DNA of 64,000 nucleotides, from assembly GCA_003213155.1 (NCBI GenBank), contig QCNQ01000002.1, positions 1 through 64,000 on the forward strand, written 5' to 3'. The stretch comes from Pelagibacteraceae bacterium AG-426-G02 (GTDB lineage Bacteria > Pseudomonadota > Alphaproteobacteria > Pelagibacterales > Pelagibacteraceae). A program made the translations under genes and the position numbers. Positions 34,283 to 44,212 of this stretch are shown piece after piece. Numbering within the stretch: position 1 is the first letter of the stretch; each line of letters begins with the position of its first letter. The notes under the pieces were generated by a model. It saw nothing but the letters and a program-made list of their open reading frames with translations, did not search any database and had not been told where the DNA came from.

Positions 34283-35656
34283 TTAAAGAATAAATTTTGA
34301 TAGATCAGTGTCTTTAATAAGTGTGTCCAAGTTTTTATTAATGTATTCTTTATTAATTATAATTTTTTCTCCAGCTCTGTCAGTTGCAGTAAAACTAATT
34401 TCATCCAGTATCTTTTCAATGATTGTATGTAACCTTCTTGCACCGATATTTTCGACAGTTGCATTGACTTCAGATGCTATATTTGCAATTGTGTCAATCC
34501 CATCTTCTGCAAATTCTAAATCTACATTTTCTGTTTTTAATAGGGCTACATACTGCTTAATTAAACTATAGTCTGGCTCCTTTAAAATTCTTTTAAAGTC
34601 TTCACTTGTTAAGGCCTCTAACTCAACTCTTATAGGTAATCTACCTTGTAACTCAGGCAGTAAATCTGATGGTTTAGCAAGTTGGAAAGCTCCTGACGCA
34701 ATAAATAAAATATGGTCTGTTTTAATGGGTCCATATTTTGTATTAACAGTTGTACCTTCTATTAGTGGCAACAAATCTCTTTGTACACCTTCTCTAGATA
34801 CATCTCCACCAACTCTATCTGTTCTGCCAGAAATTTTATCGATTTCATCTAAAAAAACTATCCCATTATTTTCGGTTGATATCTTAGCAGCTTTAATAAT
34901 CTTATCTTGCTCAATTAATTTATCAGACTCATCATTAATTAAAATTTCATGAGACTCTTTTACAGTCATTTTTTTCTTTTTTTCTTTTGTACCCATCGAT
35001 TTTCCAAGCATTTCCCCAATATTGATCATTCCAACATTCGCACCTGGCATACCTGGAATTTCGAAAGAGGTACCAGAACCACCTGTATCGCTTACAGCTA
35101 TTTCAATTTCATTGTTGTCTAAATCACCATCTCTCAATCTTTTTCTAAAACTTTCTCTAGTTGCTGTACTCGCCTTTTTTCCAACCAAAGCATCCAAAAC
35201 TTTTTCCTCTGCCATTTTTTGTGCTTTTGCATAAACTTCTTTTCTTTTTTTTACTTTTTCCATTGAAATAGCAATTTCAATTAAATCTCTAACAATTTGT
35301 TCAACATCTCTTCCCACATATCCAACTTCAGTAAATCTCGTAGCTTCAACTTTAACAAATGGAGCCTCAGCAAGTTTTGATAGTCTTCTAGATATTTCAG
35401 TTTTACCAACTCCAGTTGGTCCAATCATAAGTATATTTTTGGGCAATACTTCATTTTTCATTTCACCTTTTAAAGCTTGCCTTCTCCATCTATTTCTTAG
35501 AGCTACGGCAACAGCTTTTTTAGCTTTATTTTGACCGACAACAAATCTGTCTAATTCTGAAACTATTTCTCTTGGTGATAATGAGCTAACTAAATTTTCA
35601 TTATCTTTTGAATTTTTTTCTTTAGGGACAAGAGGTGTAACGTTAGATTTTTCCAT
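34283..35656 (-). CDS. hslU: HslU unfoldase (ClpY ATPase subunit)
   Basis: AAA+ hexamer that unfolds proteins and feeds them to the HslV protease chamber. At 457 residues it shows [20 protein letters not shown], Walker [16 protein letters not shown], the pore region [15 protein letters not shown], Walker [13 protein letters not shown] and the sensor region of the C-terminal domain ending in LSKFIL, which should insert into HslV pockets. It starts directly after hslV with a one-base shared position. The intermediate I-domain is present between about 110 and 230. Confidence 0.97.
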   Translation of the reverse strand: MEKSNVTPLVPKEKNSKDNENLVSSLSPREIVSELDRFVVGQNKAKKAVAVALRNRWRRQALKGEMKNEVLPKNILMIGPTGVGKTEISRRLSKLAEAPFVKVEATRFTEVGYVGRDVEQIVRDLIEIAISMEKVKKRKEVYAKAQKMAEEKVLDALVGKKASTATRESFRKRLRDGDLDNNEIEIAVSDTGGSGTSFEIPGMPGANVGMINIGEMLGKSMGTKEKKKKMTVKESHEILINDESDKLIEQDKIIKAAKISTENNGIVFLDEIDKISGRTDRVGGDVSREGVQRDLLPLIEGTTVNTKYGPIKTDHILFIASGAFQLAKPSDLLPELQGRLPIRVELEALTSEDFKRILKEPDYSLIKQYVALLKTENVDLEFAEDGIDTIANIASEVNATVENIGARRLHTIIEKILDEISFTATDRAGEKIIINKEYINKNLDTLIKDTDLSKFIL

Positions 35657-36171
35657 TATATTTTTTCAACTTTAATATTATTATTAGTAAAAACACAAAT
35701 TTCTGAAGCAACTTCAATAGCTTTTTTTGCCACCTCTTCAGCACTCATGTCAGTACCAATTAAAACTTTTCCGGCTGCTAATGCGTAATTTCCACCTGAA
35801 CCAATTCCAATTACATTGCCCTCTGGCTCAAGCACATCCCCAGTTCCAGAGATTATGTAACTATTAGTTTTGTCACCAATAGCCATAAGTGCCTCAAGTC
35901 TTCTTAAATATTTATCAGTTCGCCAATCTTTTGCTAATTCAACAGCGGCTCTTGATAAGTTGCCTGCATGCTTTTCTATTTTTGCTTCTAACCTCTCGAA
36001 TAAAGTTAAAGCATCTGCAGTGGAACCCGCAAATCCAGCGACAACATCTCTTTTCTCAATTTTTCTTACTTTTGACGCAGTGCTTTTTACGACAGTGTTC
36101 CCCATACTTACTTGACCATCACCAGCAACCACTACTTCATTATTTTTTCTCACCAAAACAATCGTTGTCAT
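35656..36171 (-). CDS. hslV: HslV protease subunit (ClpQ)
   Basis: Threonine protease that forms the two-ring chamber paired with HslU. At 171 residues it starts [10 protein letters not shown], leaving Thr2 as the N-terminal nucleophile after Met removal. Later motifs are [54 protein letters not shown] and [20 protein letters not shown] strands. It is the first gene of the hslV-hslU pair and divergent from hisB across a 91-base gap. Confidence 0.97.
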   Translation of the reverse strand: MTTIVLVRKNNEVVVAGDGQVSMGNTVVKSTASKVRKIEKRDVVAGFAGSTADALTLFERLEAKIEKHAGNLSRAAVELAKDWRTDKYLRRLEALMAIGDKTNSYIISGTGDVLEPEGNVIGIGSGGNYALAAGKVLIGTDMSAEEVAKKAIEVASEICVFTNNNIKVEKI

Positions 36172-36184
36172 AGCTTATAAATGG

Positions 36185-36220
36185 ATACTAAATTTGATAG
36201 TTCAAGCCCAGGTTTAGTAT
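36185..36220. promoter_or_regulatory. inverted repeat between hslV and hisB
   Basis: Arms ATACTAAA (36185-36192) and TTTAGTAT (36213-36220) are perfect complements 20 bases apart, in the only 91-base gap separating the divergent hslV and hisB genes. It could be an operator for one or both, or a stem in a leader RNA. It may also be chance. Confidence 0.3.
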
Positions 36221-36262
36221 TATTGCCATATTTGGATAATATATGTATACCTCTTTTAAATT

Positions 36263-36853
36263 ATGAAGCGTAAAGGTAAAATTAGTCGAAAAACAAAAGA
36301 GACCAGTATAAGTGTTGATCTCAACATTGATGGCAAAGGCAAGTATAAGATTGATACTGGAATAGGATTTCTTAATCATATGCTTGAGCAGTTATCCAAG
36401 CATTCATCAATTGATATGAGTATAAAAGCTAAAGGAGATACACATATTGATCTTCACCACACAACTGAAGACACAGGTATAGCAATTGGTGAAGCTTTGA
36501 AAAAAGCATTAAAAAAATCTGTTGGTATTAGAAGATATGCACATGCAATGATACCTATGGATGAAACTTTATCACGAGTTGCAATTGATATTTCGAACAG
36601 ACCTTATTTAATTTGGAAAGTAAAATTAAAAGTCGAAAAACTTGGTGAGATGGACACGGAACTATTCAAAGAATGGTTTCAGGCTTTTTCTCAAGCAGCA
36701 GGAATTACTTTGCACGTAGAAAATATTTATGGCGATAATAGCCACCACATCATTGAGTCTTGTTTCAAAGGATTAGCAAGATCATTAAGAGCTGCATTAG
36801 AGATTGACCCTAGGAATAGTAAATCAATTCCTTCTACTAAAGGCACGTTATAA
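36263..36853 (+). CDS. hisB: imidazoleglycerol-phosphate dehydratase
   Basis: Dehydrates imidazoleglycerol phosphate to imidazoleacetol phosphate in histidine synthesis. At 196 residues it is the single-function type, without the histidinol phosphatase domain found in E. coli. Motifs are [16 protein letters not shown], the metal-binding [34 protein letters not shown] and the second metal site [18 protein letters not shown]. It is the first of five his genes in order hisB-hisH-hisA-hisF-hisE. Confidence 0.97.
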   Translation: MKRKGKISRKTKETSISVDLNIDGKGKYKIDTGIGFLNHMLEQLSKHSSIDMSIKAKGDTHIDLHHTTEDTGIAIGEALKKALKKSVGIRRYAHAMIPMDETLSRVAIDISNRPYLIWKVKLKVEKLGEMDTELFKEWFQAFSQAAGITLHVENIYGDNSHHIIESCFKGLARSLRAALEIDPRNSKSIPSTKGTL

Positions 36854-36858
36854 AATTA

Positions 36859-37485
36859 ATGAAAGTTACTATCGTTGATTACAACTCGGGCAACATTAGC
36901 TCGGTGATAAACTCTTTTGAAGAGGTTGCTAAAGATAAAGTAAATATCGAGGTTACTGCTGATTTAAATAAAATTAAGTCTAGTGATAAAGTAGTTTTAC
37001 CTGGACAGGGCTCATTTAAAAGTTGTTTAGATGCCTTGAACAATATTAATGGTCTCATCGATACTCTTAGTGAATTTGCAATAACTAATAAGAAACCTCT
37101 TCTCGGAATTTGTGTTGGCTTACAAATGTTTGCTGATATTGGATATGAAGAAACTGAAACTAAAGGGTTAGGGTGGATTTCAGGTAAAGTCGCAAAAATA
37201 GATAATCAAAATGGTAGATATAAACTCCCTCATATTGGTTGGAACCAAATTAGAATTGTCAAAGATAGTAAGATTTTTCACAATATACAAAATGATACCC
37301 ACATGTATTTTGTCCATAGTTATGAATTTATTCCGAAGGATAAAAAAGTTATTTCGGCGACAACAGATTATTCATCAAATATTGTTTGCTCTGTTGAAAA
37401 AGAAAATATCTTTGGAACTCAATTTCACCCTGAAAAAAGTGACAAGATGGGTCTCAAAATAATTGATAACTTTATTAATCTATAA
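36859..37485 (+). CDS. hisH: imidazole glycerol phosphate synthase glutaminase subunit
   Basis: Glutaminase that releases ammonia for HisF. At 208 residues it shows the class I amidotransferase triad: Cys in PLLGICVGLQMFAD, and the His-Glu pair in FGTQFHPEKSD. The opening TIVDYNSGNISSVINSFE is typical. It lies five bases after hisB and nine bases before hisA; its synthase partner HisF is two genes on. Confidence 0.97.
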   Translation: MKVTIVDYNSGNISSVINSFEEVAKDKVNIEVTADLNKIKSSDKVVLPGQGSFKSCLDALNNINGLIDTLSEFAITNKKPLLGICVGLQMFADIGYEETETKGLGWISGKVAKIDNQNGRYKLPHIGWNQIRIVKDSKIFHNIQNDTHMYFVHSYEFIPKDKKVISATTDYSSNIVCSVEKENIFGTQFHPEKSDKMGLKIIDNFINL

Positions 37486-37494
37486 ATAAAAAAA

Positions 37495-38211
37495 ATGAAA
37501 ATTTTTCCAGCTATAGACATAAAAGATAAAAAGTGTGTCAGATTAGTTAAAGGAGACTTTAGTAATAAAACTGAGTATGAAATGTCTCCAGTTGAACAAG
37601 CTTGTAAATATAAAGATCATGGTTTTAAAAATTTACATATTGTTGATTTAGATGGAGCTTTAACTGGTGAAACCACTAATTTAGATATTATTCAAGACAT
37701 AGTGAGTAAATTTGACTTCAAAATTGAGGTTGGTGGAGGTGTTAGAAACTTTGAAAGTATTCAAAAGTATACTGATGCTGGTGTTGAAAAAGTAATTTTA
37801 GGAAGTGCAGCTATAAAAGATAAAAATTTCTTAAAAGAAGCTTGCGAAAAATTTCCAAACAAAATTGCTTTAGGTTTAGATGCTAAAGATGGACATCTAT
37901 CAGTATCTGGTTGGAAGGAAAATTCTTATCAGTTTACTCTTGATTATTTAAAAGAAGTAAATGGTTATGGTGTTACCAGATTGATTTATACAGATATCAA
38001 CCGAGATGGTATGAAACAAAGTCCAAATTTTGAGGAGACTTCAAAAGTTGCTGAAAAATCAAATTGTCCTGTAATTATTTCTGGTGGTGTTTCATCAATA
38101 GGTGACATCAAAAAAGCCAGAACTTTGAAAAATATTGAAGGTATAATAGTTGGTAAAGCTATTTATGATGGCGATATTAAATTAGAAGAATTAGTTAAAG
38201 AAGATGCTTAA
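37495..38211 (+). CDS. hisA: ProFAR isomerase
   Basis: Isomerises ProFAR to PRFAR by an Amadori rearrangement. The 238-residue TIM barrel starts [19 protein letters not shown] with the catalytic Asp, and continues with [25 protein letters not shown], the second catalytic Asp in [14 protein letters not shown], and [13 protein letters not shown]. It overlaps hisF, its structural relative, by eight bases. Confidence 0.97.
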   Translation: MKIFPAIDIKDKKCVRLVKGDFSNKTEYEMSPVEQACKYKDHGFKNLHIVDLDGALTGETTNLDIIQDIVSKFDFKIEVGGGVRNFESIQKYTDAGVEKVILGSAAIKDKNFLKEACEKFPNKIALGLDAKDGHLSVSGWKENSYQFTLDYLKEVNGYGVTRLIYTDINRDGMKQSPNFEETSKVAEKSNCPVIISGGVSSIGDIKKARTLKNIEGIIVGKAIYDGDIKLEELVKEDA

Positions 38212-38959
38212 GAATAGAATAATTCCTTGTTTAGATGTCAAGAATGGACGTGTTGTTAAAGGTATTAACTTCGTTGATTTGAAGGACGCTGGTGATCCCG
38301 TTGAGCAAGCAAAAATTTATTCCGATGGAGGAGCAGATGAAATATGTTTTTTAGATATTACTGCTTCGAACGAAAATAGAGACACAATTTATGATGTAGT
38401 TGAGAGAACATCAAAAAAATGTTTTGTACCTTTAACTGTTGGCGGGGGAGTAAGAAGTATAGATGATATCAATAAATTATTAAATTGTGGTGCAGATAAA
38501 GTTTCTATAAATACTGCTGCTGTCGAAAATCCAAAAGTTGTTTTAAATAGCTCAAAAAAGTTTGGTTCACAATGTATTGTTGTTGCAATTGATGCAAAGA
38601 AAAATGGAGACAAGTGGGAAATATTTACCCATGGAGGTAGAAACAATAGCGGTCTTGATGCTTTAGAGTATGCCAAAAAAATGGAAGATAATGGGGCAGG
38701 AGAATTATTAGTTACCTCTATGGATAGAGATGGAACACAAATCGGTTATGATGTCGATTTGATGAGTAAAATTGCATCAAAAGTAAATATACCTTTAATT
38801 GCATCAGGAGGTGTTGGTAATCTAGATCATTTGGTTGACGGAATAAAATTAGGAAATGCTAGTGCAGTTTTGGCAGCATCAATATTTCACTATGGAAAAC
38901 ATTCTGTTAAAGAAGCCAAGGAATATTTGGACTCAAAAGGAATTCCTGTTAGAATTTAG
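38204..38959 (+). CDS. hisF: imidazole glycerol phosphate synthase cyclase subunit
   Basis: TIM-barrel cyclase that uses HisH-derived ammonia to make imidazole glycerol phosphate and AICAR. At 251 residues it opens [19 protein letters not shown] with the catalytic Asp, followed by [29 protein letters not shown], and [16 protein letters not shown] with the second Asp. AICAR feeds to PurH, whose gene is further right in this window. The hisE gene begins one base after its stop. Confidence 0.98.
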   Translation: MLKNRIIPCLDVKNGRVVKGINFVDLKDAGDPVEQAKIYSDGGADEICFLDITASNENRDTIYDVVERTSKKCFVPLTVGGGVRSIDDINKLLNCGADKVSINTAAVENPKVVLNSSKKFGSQCIVVAIDAKKNGDKWEIFTHGGRNNSGLDALEYAKKMEDNGAGELLVTSMDRDGTQIGYDVDLMSKIASKVNIPLIASGGVGNLDHLVDGIKLGNASAVLAASIFHYGKHSVKEAKEYLDSKGIPVRI

Positions 38960-38960
38960 C

Positions 38961-39242
38961 ATGTTAAGTACACTTGAAAATTTATTTAAGCTTGCGCGTG
39001 AAAGAAAAGAAAAGCCAATTGATGGATCCTATACCAACAAATTATTATCAGATAAGTCACTAAGCAAATCAAAAGTTCTAGAGGAAATAAATGAACTTAT
39101 TGAAGCTGTAGATAAAGATACTAATAAAATACATGAAGCTGCTGATGTATTTTATCATTTGATAATTTATCTTGAGACGCATAATATTAAGATCGAAGAT
39201 ATCGAGGAAGAGCTAGAAAAAAGAAAAAAGTCAAATGAGTAA
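38961..39242 (+). CDS. hisE: phosphoribosyl-ATP pyrophosphatase
   Basis: Hydrolyses phosphoribosyl-ATP to phosphoribosyl-AMP, an early step of histidine synthesis. At 93 residues it starts MLSTLENLFKLARERK, and contains DGSYTNKLLSDKSLSKSKVL and the MazG-like metal-binding EEINELIEAV and HEAADVFYHLIIYL. The frame stays open upstream into hisF (to 38856) but those residues are not HisE-like. The 3' end overlaps the next small gene by eight bases. Confidence 0.96.
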   Translation: MLSTLENLFKLARERKEKPIDGSYTNKLLSDKSLSKSKVLEEINELIEAVDKDTNKIHEAADVFYHLIIYLETHNIKIEDIEEELEKRKKSNE

Positions 39243-39579
39243 AATAAAATATGTTATAATTTTATTAATTTGTTATGGGCTTTATAAGGGTTATGTTGCT
39301 TTCACAAACTTTGAAATAGGTGTTTCTTCTAGAGTTACTCAATTAGAGGAAGGGTCTGATTTTGAAAAGAAAGGAAAGGTTATTGCATTGATGATGTATT
39401 TGGGTGACCCTCCTGACTTAAATGAGCATTTATTGGTAAAAAGTAAATCAAAGTGTTTAGATATGAAAAGAATAGCTGAGGAAACATCTTTTGCTTATTA
39501 CGAATGTGCTGTTGTAGATGCTAATATTAGAGGTGGTAAAATAATTAGCATAAATGAGGAGTTAAAAGTTTTAGAATGA
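39235..39579 (+). CDS. single-helix membrane protein, unknown function
   Basis: A 114-residue protein with one N-terminal hydrophobic helix (IKYVIILLICYGLYKGYVAF) and a soluble part of about 90 residues, probably periplasmic, with two Cys (MKRIAEETSFAYYECAVVD and SKSKCLDM) that could form a disulfide. No family is recognised. It overlaps hisE by eight bases and the HIT gene by four bases, so it is very likely translated. Its place in the his-to-hinT run gives no clear function. Confidence 0.8.
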   Translation: MSKIKYVIILLICYGLYKGYVAFTNFEIGVSSRVTQLEEGSDFEKKGKVIALMMYLGDPPDLNEHLLVKSKSKCLDMKRIAEETSFAYYECAVVDANIRGGKIISINEELKVLE

Positions 39580-39941
39580 CGTATGATGAAAACAATATTT
39601 TTGCAAAAATTTTAAGAGGTGAAATTCCTTGTAAAAAAATTTATGAAGATGAGTTTATATTATCTTTTCACGATATAAATCCTCAAAAAAAAATTCACGC
39701 ACTTGTAATTCCAAAAGGAAAATATGTAGATTTAGATGATTTTATTAACAAAGCTTCACCAGATGAGATGGTGGGATTGTTAAAAGGTATCAATATAGTA
39801 GCAAAGAAACTTGGTATTTCAGTCGATACGGGTAAAGGATATAGAGCTTTAGCAAATATAAATGAACATGGTGGTCAAGAAGTGCCCCATCTTCATTTCC
39901 ATTTATTCGGTGGCGAACCAGTTGGTAAGATGGTGCAGTGA
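39576..39941 (+). CDS. hinT: HIT (histidine triad) family hydrolase, HinT-like
   Basis: A 121-residue histidine-triad protein that cleaves adenosine phosphoramidates. The triad reads EVPHLHFHLFGG with the H-phi-H-phi-H motif near the C-terminus; NIFAKILRGEIPCKKIYED at the N-terminus is the usual Hint opening. It overlaps the preceding gene by four bases (ATGA) and the next GTG-started gene by four bases. Confidence 0.96.
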   Translation: MTYDENNIFAKILRGEIPCKKIYEDEFILSFHDINPQKKIHALVIPKGKYVDLDDFINKASPDEMVGLLKGINIVAKKLGISVDTGKGYRALANINEHGGQEVPHLHFHLFGGEPVGKMVQ

Positions 39942-40441
39942 ATAAGAAGGTTGAAAGAAATTATTTAGAAATATCTTATTTGGAAGATTTAAAAGACTCT
40001 TCAAATTTATCAGACCACTACTCAATAAATTTAGTCGATCCGGTTGATTTTCAGTTAAATAAATTTTTTTATAAAAATATTGGTAAAAGTCATCATTGGG
40101 TAGACCGATTGGTGTGGAGTGAAAAACAATGGCTGGACTATGTTTCTGACAAAAAAGTTAAGACATATATATTAAAAGAAGGGGATGAATTAGCAGGTTA
40201 TTTTGAATTAATTTTACACACAGATAAAAATGAAGTTGAGATTGCTTATCTGGGTTTATTGGAAGAATATCAAAATAAAAAATTAGGTTCATATCTATTA
40301 TCAGCAGCTATTAAAAATTCTTTTAGAGAAAAACCCAAAAGAGTATGGGTCCATACATGTTCATTAGATCATAAAAATGCGTTAAATAATTATATTGCAC
40401 GAGGTATGAAAGTTTTTAAAACTGAAACAGTCGTAATTTAA
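39938..40441 (+). CDS. GNAT-family N-acetyltransferase
   Basis: A 167-residue acetyltransferase of the GNAT fold, starting with GTG and overlapping the HIT gene by four bases. The acetyl-CoA region is visible as IAYLGLLEEYQNKKLGSYLLSAAI (the Q/RxxGxG/A-type pattern, here QNKKLGS). A central ELAGYFELIL strand and a C-terminal VWVHTCSLDHKNALNNYIARGMKVF are typical. Substrate unknown. It is convergent with lolA with one base between. Confidence 0.88.
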   Translation: MNKKVERNYLEISYLEDLKDSSNLSDHYSINLVDPVDFQLNKFFYKNIGKSHHWVDRLVWSEKQWLDYVSDKKVKTYILKEGDELAGYFELILHTDKNEVEIAYLGLLEEYQNKKLGSYLLSAAIKNSFREKPKRVWVHTCSLDHKNALNNYIARGMKVFKTETVVI

Positions 40442-40442
40442 G

Positions 40443-40991
40443 CTAGTTTTGTTGTGGAAGTTTAAATATTTCTTTTTTTAATTTTTGATTTCTTTTAATG
40501 GATGAAAGATAGGTAATACTTACATTTTGATAAATATCTACTGTTTGCCATCCAATTAAGTTATAAGTTTTCTTATCAAAAAATAGATTTATCTCATTTT
40601 CATTTTCTGTAAAATTAAAGTTTATAAAATCATCACTTACTTCCCTTTGATCTAAACTTTTTATTTTTTTTAATAAATATTCTTTATTGAGAATTGTATC
40701 TAGAGGAGTTTTTTCAAGTGGATAAAAGTAATAACTACTTAATGTCTTGATAACTAATGATTTTCCATTTGCAACCAAAACTTTCTGATTACTTAAATTA
40801 TATTTACAATAAATTTTTTTTGGATACTCAATTATACAGTTACCATTTTCAATCTTACCATTAATATTTTGTTCAAAATCAAATGATACATTCTTAATAT
40901 CTGTAAATTTTTTAATTATATTTTCTTTTATCGATGCTGAGACATCGGAAACTATTGAAAAAAAAATTAGTATAATGAATAGTTTTTTCAT
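40443..40991 (-). CDS. lolA: outer-membrane lipoprotein carrier protein LolA-like
   Basis: A periplasmic carrier that moves lipoproteins from the inner membrane to the outer membrane. The 182-residue protein has a signal peptide (KKLFIILIFFSIVSDVSA), then the LolA-like beta pattern with FDFEQNINGKIENGNCIIEYP, KKIYCKYNLSNQKVLVANG, and a final section VSITYLSSIKRNQKLKKEIFKLP. It is shorter than the E. coli protein, as is common here. The gene follows ftsK, its usual neighbour in alphaproteobacteria, overlapping it by four bases. Confidence 0.87.
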   Translation of the reverse strand: MKKLFIILIFFSIVSDVSASIKENIIKKFTDIKNVSFDFEQNINGKIENGNCIIEYPKKIYCKYNLSNQKVLVANGKSLVIKTLSSYYFYPLEKTPLDTILNKEYLLKKIKSLDQREVSDDFINFNFTENENEINLFFDKKTYNLIGWQTVDIYQNVSITYLSSIKRNQKLKKEIFKLPQQN

Positions 40992-43108
40992 TTAAGAACA
41001 TCTCTTTTTCCAACATGATTTGCTTTACTTACTATTCCCTCAGACTCCATCATATCAATTATTCTTGCGGCTCGATTATATCCAATTTGAAGTTTTCTTT
41101 GTAAAAACGAAGTTGAAGCTTTTCCTTCTGTTTTAATTATTTCAATAGCAGTTTGATATAATTCGTCTTTTTCACCTTGATTTTTTGATTCATTCAATTC
41201 TTTTTCATCAGCAAAATTAAGTATTTCATCAACATAGTCAGGCTCTGCTTGAGATCTTAAAAAATTGTTAATTTTTTCTATTTCTGTGTCCGAGACAAAT
41301 GGAGCATGAATTCTTACAATTCTATTTGCGGATGACATATACAACATATCACCTTTTCCAAGCAATTGTTCAGCTCCCTGTTCGCCTAAAATTGTTCTAC
41401 TATCTATTTTAGAGGTGACTTGAAAAGAAATTCGGGTTGGAAAATTTGCTTTGATGGTACCTGTAATCACATCTACGCTGGGCCTTTGAGTAGCCATAAT
41501 AATATGAATACCAGCAGCTCTAGCCATTTGTGATAATTTTTGAATATAATTTTCAATTTCTTTTCCTGCGACTAACATCAAATCAGACATTTCATCAACC
41601 ACTACAACTATGTAAGGCATCGGTAATTTGTGTTTTGAATTATAACCATCAATATTTCTCACTCCTTCTTTAGTCATTAGCCTATATCTGCTCTCCATTT
41701 CTTTCACTACCCAACCAAGAACCGAGGCAGCTTTTTTAGCTTCAGTAATTACAGGGCAAAGCAGGTGAGGGATACCTTCATAAGTGGAAAGCTCTAACAT
41801 CTTAGGATCAATTAAAATAAATTTACATCTTTCAGGAGTATGCTTGTAAAGAAGTGATAAAATAATTGTATTAATACAAACTGATTTTCCAGAACCGGTA
41901 GTACCAGCAATAAGCAAATGAGGCATTGCGGACAAGTCACCAATTATTGGTGTGCCAGAAATATTTTTTCCTAATGCAATAGGTAATTTAATTTCTTTCT
42001 TTTTAAAGCTTGAATTATCTAAAATTTCACTGAGATATACATTCTCTCTATCTGAATTTGGAAGCTCTATACCTATTGTATTACTTCCTGGAATAGTTGC
42101 TATACGCGCTGATTCTGAACTTGTATTTCTTGCTATGTCATCAGATAAATTGATGATTTTAGAAACTTTAATACCTGCTGCAGGTTCAAATTCATTTAAA
42201 GTAACAACTGGACCATGACTAACTTTTTTAATTTTCCCATTAACACCAAAATCTAAGAGGATTTTTTCTAAAAATTCTGGATTATTATTTTCATTTTTAT
42301 TAAGACCTTCTCTTTCTTTTTTTGTTGGAGTTTTTAACAAATCAATTGAGGGGAGAGAAAATTTTGTTTTTGTAGACCTATTATTTTCAGTTTTAATAAA
42401 TGGTAAATCTTCTTGTATTATGTCTTTTATTTCATCTTGAGGAATAAATTCGTTTATAAGTTCATCTTTATTCGTATAACTTTTAGAGTTTTTACTAAAT
42501 AAATAATTTAATATTTTTTTAACATTCGAAATGAAATTTTTTAAATTAAAATTTATACTTAAAATGAAAAATAATAGAGTGAGTAGCAGAAGTAAATAAT
42601 ATGAAAAATCATCATATCTATTTAATAAATTAATTAAAAAGTTTTCTGATAGGTAATTTCCAACAAAACCACCACTACCATTAATATAAAGTGTAAAATT
42701 TTCTGAGTAAAATTTTGAAAAAAACAAAGATCCAAAGAATACATAAATTGTTACAAAAAAGGTGTTTTCAATGATGACTAAAATTCCTTTTTTTCTAAAA
42801 ATGTTTAAACCTGTAAAGATGTAACTGACGGGTAACAAGTAACCTATTAAGCCTATAGATTGCAAAATAAAGTCTGAAGTAACACTCCCCTGATAACCTA
42901 AAACATTTTTTATAATAGTATTATCTGGGAAAATAAAATTTGGGTCTTCTGGAGAGTATGAAATTAAGGCAATTAAAATTAAAAACCCTATTAAAAGAAC
43001 ACAAATACCAAAAATTTCAATTAATCTATTTGTAATGAATGTTAGAGCTGTGTTTGATAGTTTTTTTATATCCATATTAGATGAATCAAATTTACCACTT
43101 TGTATCAT
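40988..43108 (-). CDS. ftsK: DNA translocase FtsK
   Basis: Septum-anchored hexameric motor that pumps DNA toward dif to finish chromosome segregation. At 706 residues the N-terminal membrane domain has several helices (for example IFGICVLLIGFLILIALISY), the linker is short and Lys/Glu-rich, the motor holds Walker A LIAGTTGSGKSVCINTI (about residue 400) and Walker B YIVVVVDEMSDLMLV, and the C-terminal gamma winged helix (FLQRKLQIGYNRAARIIDMM) is present for orienting on polar DNA motifs. It is upstream of lolA on the minus strand and divergent from the UbiH-like gene. Confidence 0.97.
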   Translation of the reverse strand: MIQSGKFDSSNMDIKKLSNTALTFITNRLIEIFGICVLLIGFLILIALISYSPEDPNFIFPDNTIIKNVLGYQGSVTSDFILQSIGLIGYLLPVSYIFTGLNIFRKKGILVIIENTFFVTIYVFFGSLFFSKFYSENFTLYINGSGGFVGNYLSENFLINLLNRYDDFSYYLLLLLTLLFFILSINFNLKNFISNVKKILNYLFSKNSKSYTNKDELINEFIPQDEIKDIIQEDLPFIKTENNRSTKTKFSLPSIDLLKTPTKKEREGLNKNENNNPEFLEKILLDFGVNGKIKKVSHGPVVTLNEFEPAAGIKVSKIINLSDDIARNTSSESARIATIPGSNTIGIELPNSDRENVYLSEILDNSSFKKKEIKLPIALGKNISGTPIIGDLSAMPHLLIAGTTGSGKSVCINTIILSLLYKHTPERCKFILIDPKMLELSTYEGIPHLLCPVITEAKKAASVLGWVVKEMESRYRLMTKEGVRNIDGYNSKHKLPMPYIVVVVDEMSDLMLVAGKEIENYIQKLSQMARAAGIHIIMATQRPSVDVITGTIKANFPTRISFQVTSKIDSRTILGEQGAEQLLGKGDMLYMSSANRIVRIHAPFVSDTEIEKINNFLRSQAEPDYVDEILNFADEKELNESKNQGEKDELYQTAIEIIKTEGKASTSFLQRKLQIGYNRAARIIDMMESEGIVSKANHVGKRDVLK

Positions 43109-43139
43109 CTAATTTTTATTGTTAAAATTAAAAATTAAT

Positions 43140-44210
43140 ATGAAACTTTGTATTCTAGGTGGTGGATTAACTGGATTAAGTTTAGCAAAATCTTTGACTA
43201 AAAAAGGATTATCTATTGATATTTTTTTAAATAAAAAAAAATCAGATTTTAATAGGAGTCGAACTATTGGTATATCTAATGATAATCTGATGTATTTTAA
43301 TAAAGAAATATTAGATATTAAAGAATTATCTTGGGATATAAAAAAAATTGAAATTTACTCAGAAAATCTAAGAAATGGAAAAATTTTAAATTTTGAAAAT
43401 AATGACAAAACTCTTTTTGCTATAATTAGAAATTATCAATTACAAAGTAAATTACTTAAAAGTTTAAAAAAGGATAAGTTATGTAAATTTAAACAAAATT
43501 TTGATTATAATCTCTCAAATTTGAGAAAATATAAATTAATAATCAATTGTGAAAATGATAACTATTTTTCAAAGAAGTTTTTTACAAGAAGTTTGAAAAA
43601 AAAATACGATAGTCTTGCGTACACTACAATTTTAAAACACAAAAAAATTCAGAATAATACAGCATCTCAAATATTCACAAAAAATGGACCTTTGGCATTT
43701 TTACCATTATCAGAAATAGAAACTTCTATTGTTTATTCAATTAAAGGTAAAAAAAATATTAATTTTAAAGAATTAATTAAAAAATATAATACCAAATATT
43801 CAATTACAAATTTTGGTATTTGCAACTTTTTTGAGTTGAAAGCTTCGAATTTGAGAACTTATTATTATGAAAATATTCTGGCTTTTGGTGATGTATTACA
43901 TCGCCTTCACCCTTTGGCTGGCCAGGGTTTCAATATGACTTTAAGAGATATTCGAGATTTGGGTAATTTAATTGAACTTAAGTTAAAGAATGGATTAGAG
44001 ATAGATAATTCAATTTGTGAAGAATTTCAAAATATGACTAAACATAAAAACTATCTTTTCTCTAGTGGAATTGATTTTGTATACGAATTTTTTAATTTTG
44101 AAAGCAAGATGAATAATAATATCCTTAGCAAATCAGTGAGATTTATAGGGAGAAATAAATTCTTGAATAAATCTTTTAAAAATATAGCGAATAGAGGTTT
44201 TGAAATTTAG
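43140..44210 (+). CDS. UbiH/UbiF-family FAD-dependent monooxygenase
   Basis: A 356-residue flavin hydroxylase of the ubiquinone-biosynthesis type. It starts at ATG 43140 with KLCILGGGLTGLSLAKSL (FAD-binding glycine motif); the upstream TTG at 43119 in frame is not needed. The late FAD motif is GDVLHRLHPLAGQGFNMTLRD. Conservation in the middle is low and the protein is Lys- and Asn-rich, so which ring position it hydroxylates, if it acts on ubiquinone precursors at all, is open. It is 31 bases from ftsK (divergent) and convergent with the Lon-domain gene, two bases apart. Confidence 0.82.
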   Translation: MKLCILGGGLTGLSLAKSLTKKGLSIDIFLNKKKSDFNRSRTIGISNDNLMYFNKEILDIKELSWDIKKIEIYSENLRNGKILNFENNDKTLFAIIRNYQLQSKLLKSLKKDKLCKFKQNFDYNLSNLRKYKLIINCENDNYFSKKFFTRSLKKKYDSLAYTTILKHKKIQNNTASQIFTKNGPLAFLPLSEIETSIVYSIKGKKNINFKELIKKYNTKYSITNFGICNFFELKASNLRTYYYENILAFGDVLHRLHPLAGQGFNMTLRDIRDLGNLIELKLKNGLEIDNSICEEFQNMTKHKNYLFSSGIDFVYEFFNFESKMNNNILSKSVRFIGRNKFLNKSFKNIANRGFEI

Positions 44211-44212
44211 TT

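Noticed and set aside
38856..38960. Upstream extension of hisE
   Set aside because: These residues overlap hisF in another frame and do not resemble HisE. The ATG at 38961 gives the normal HisE start.
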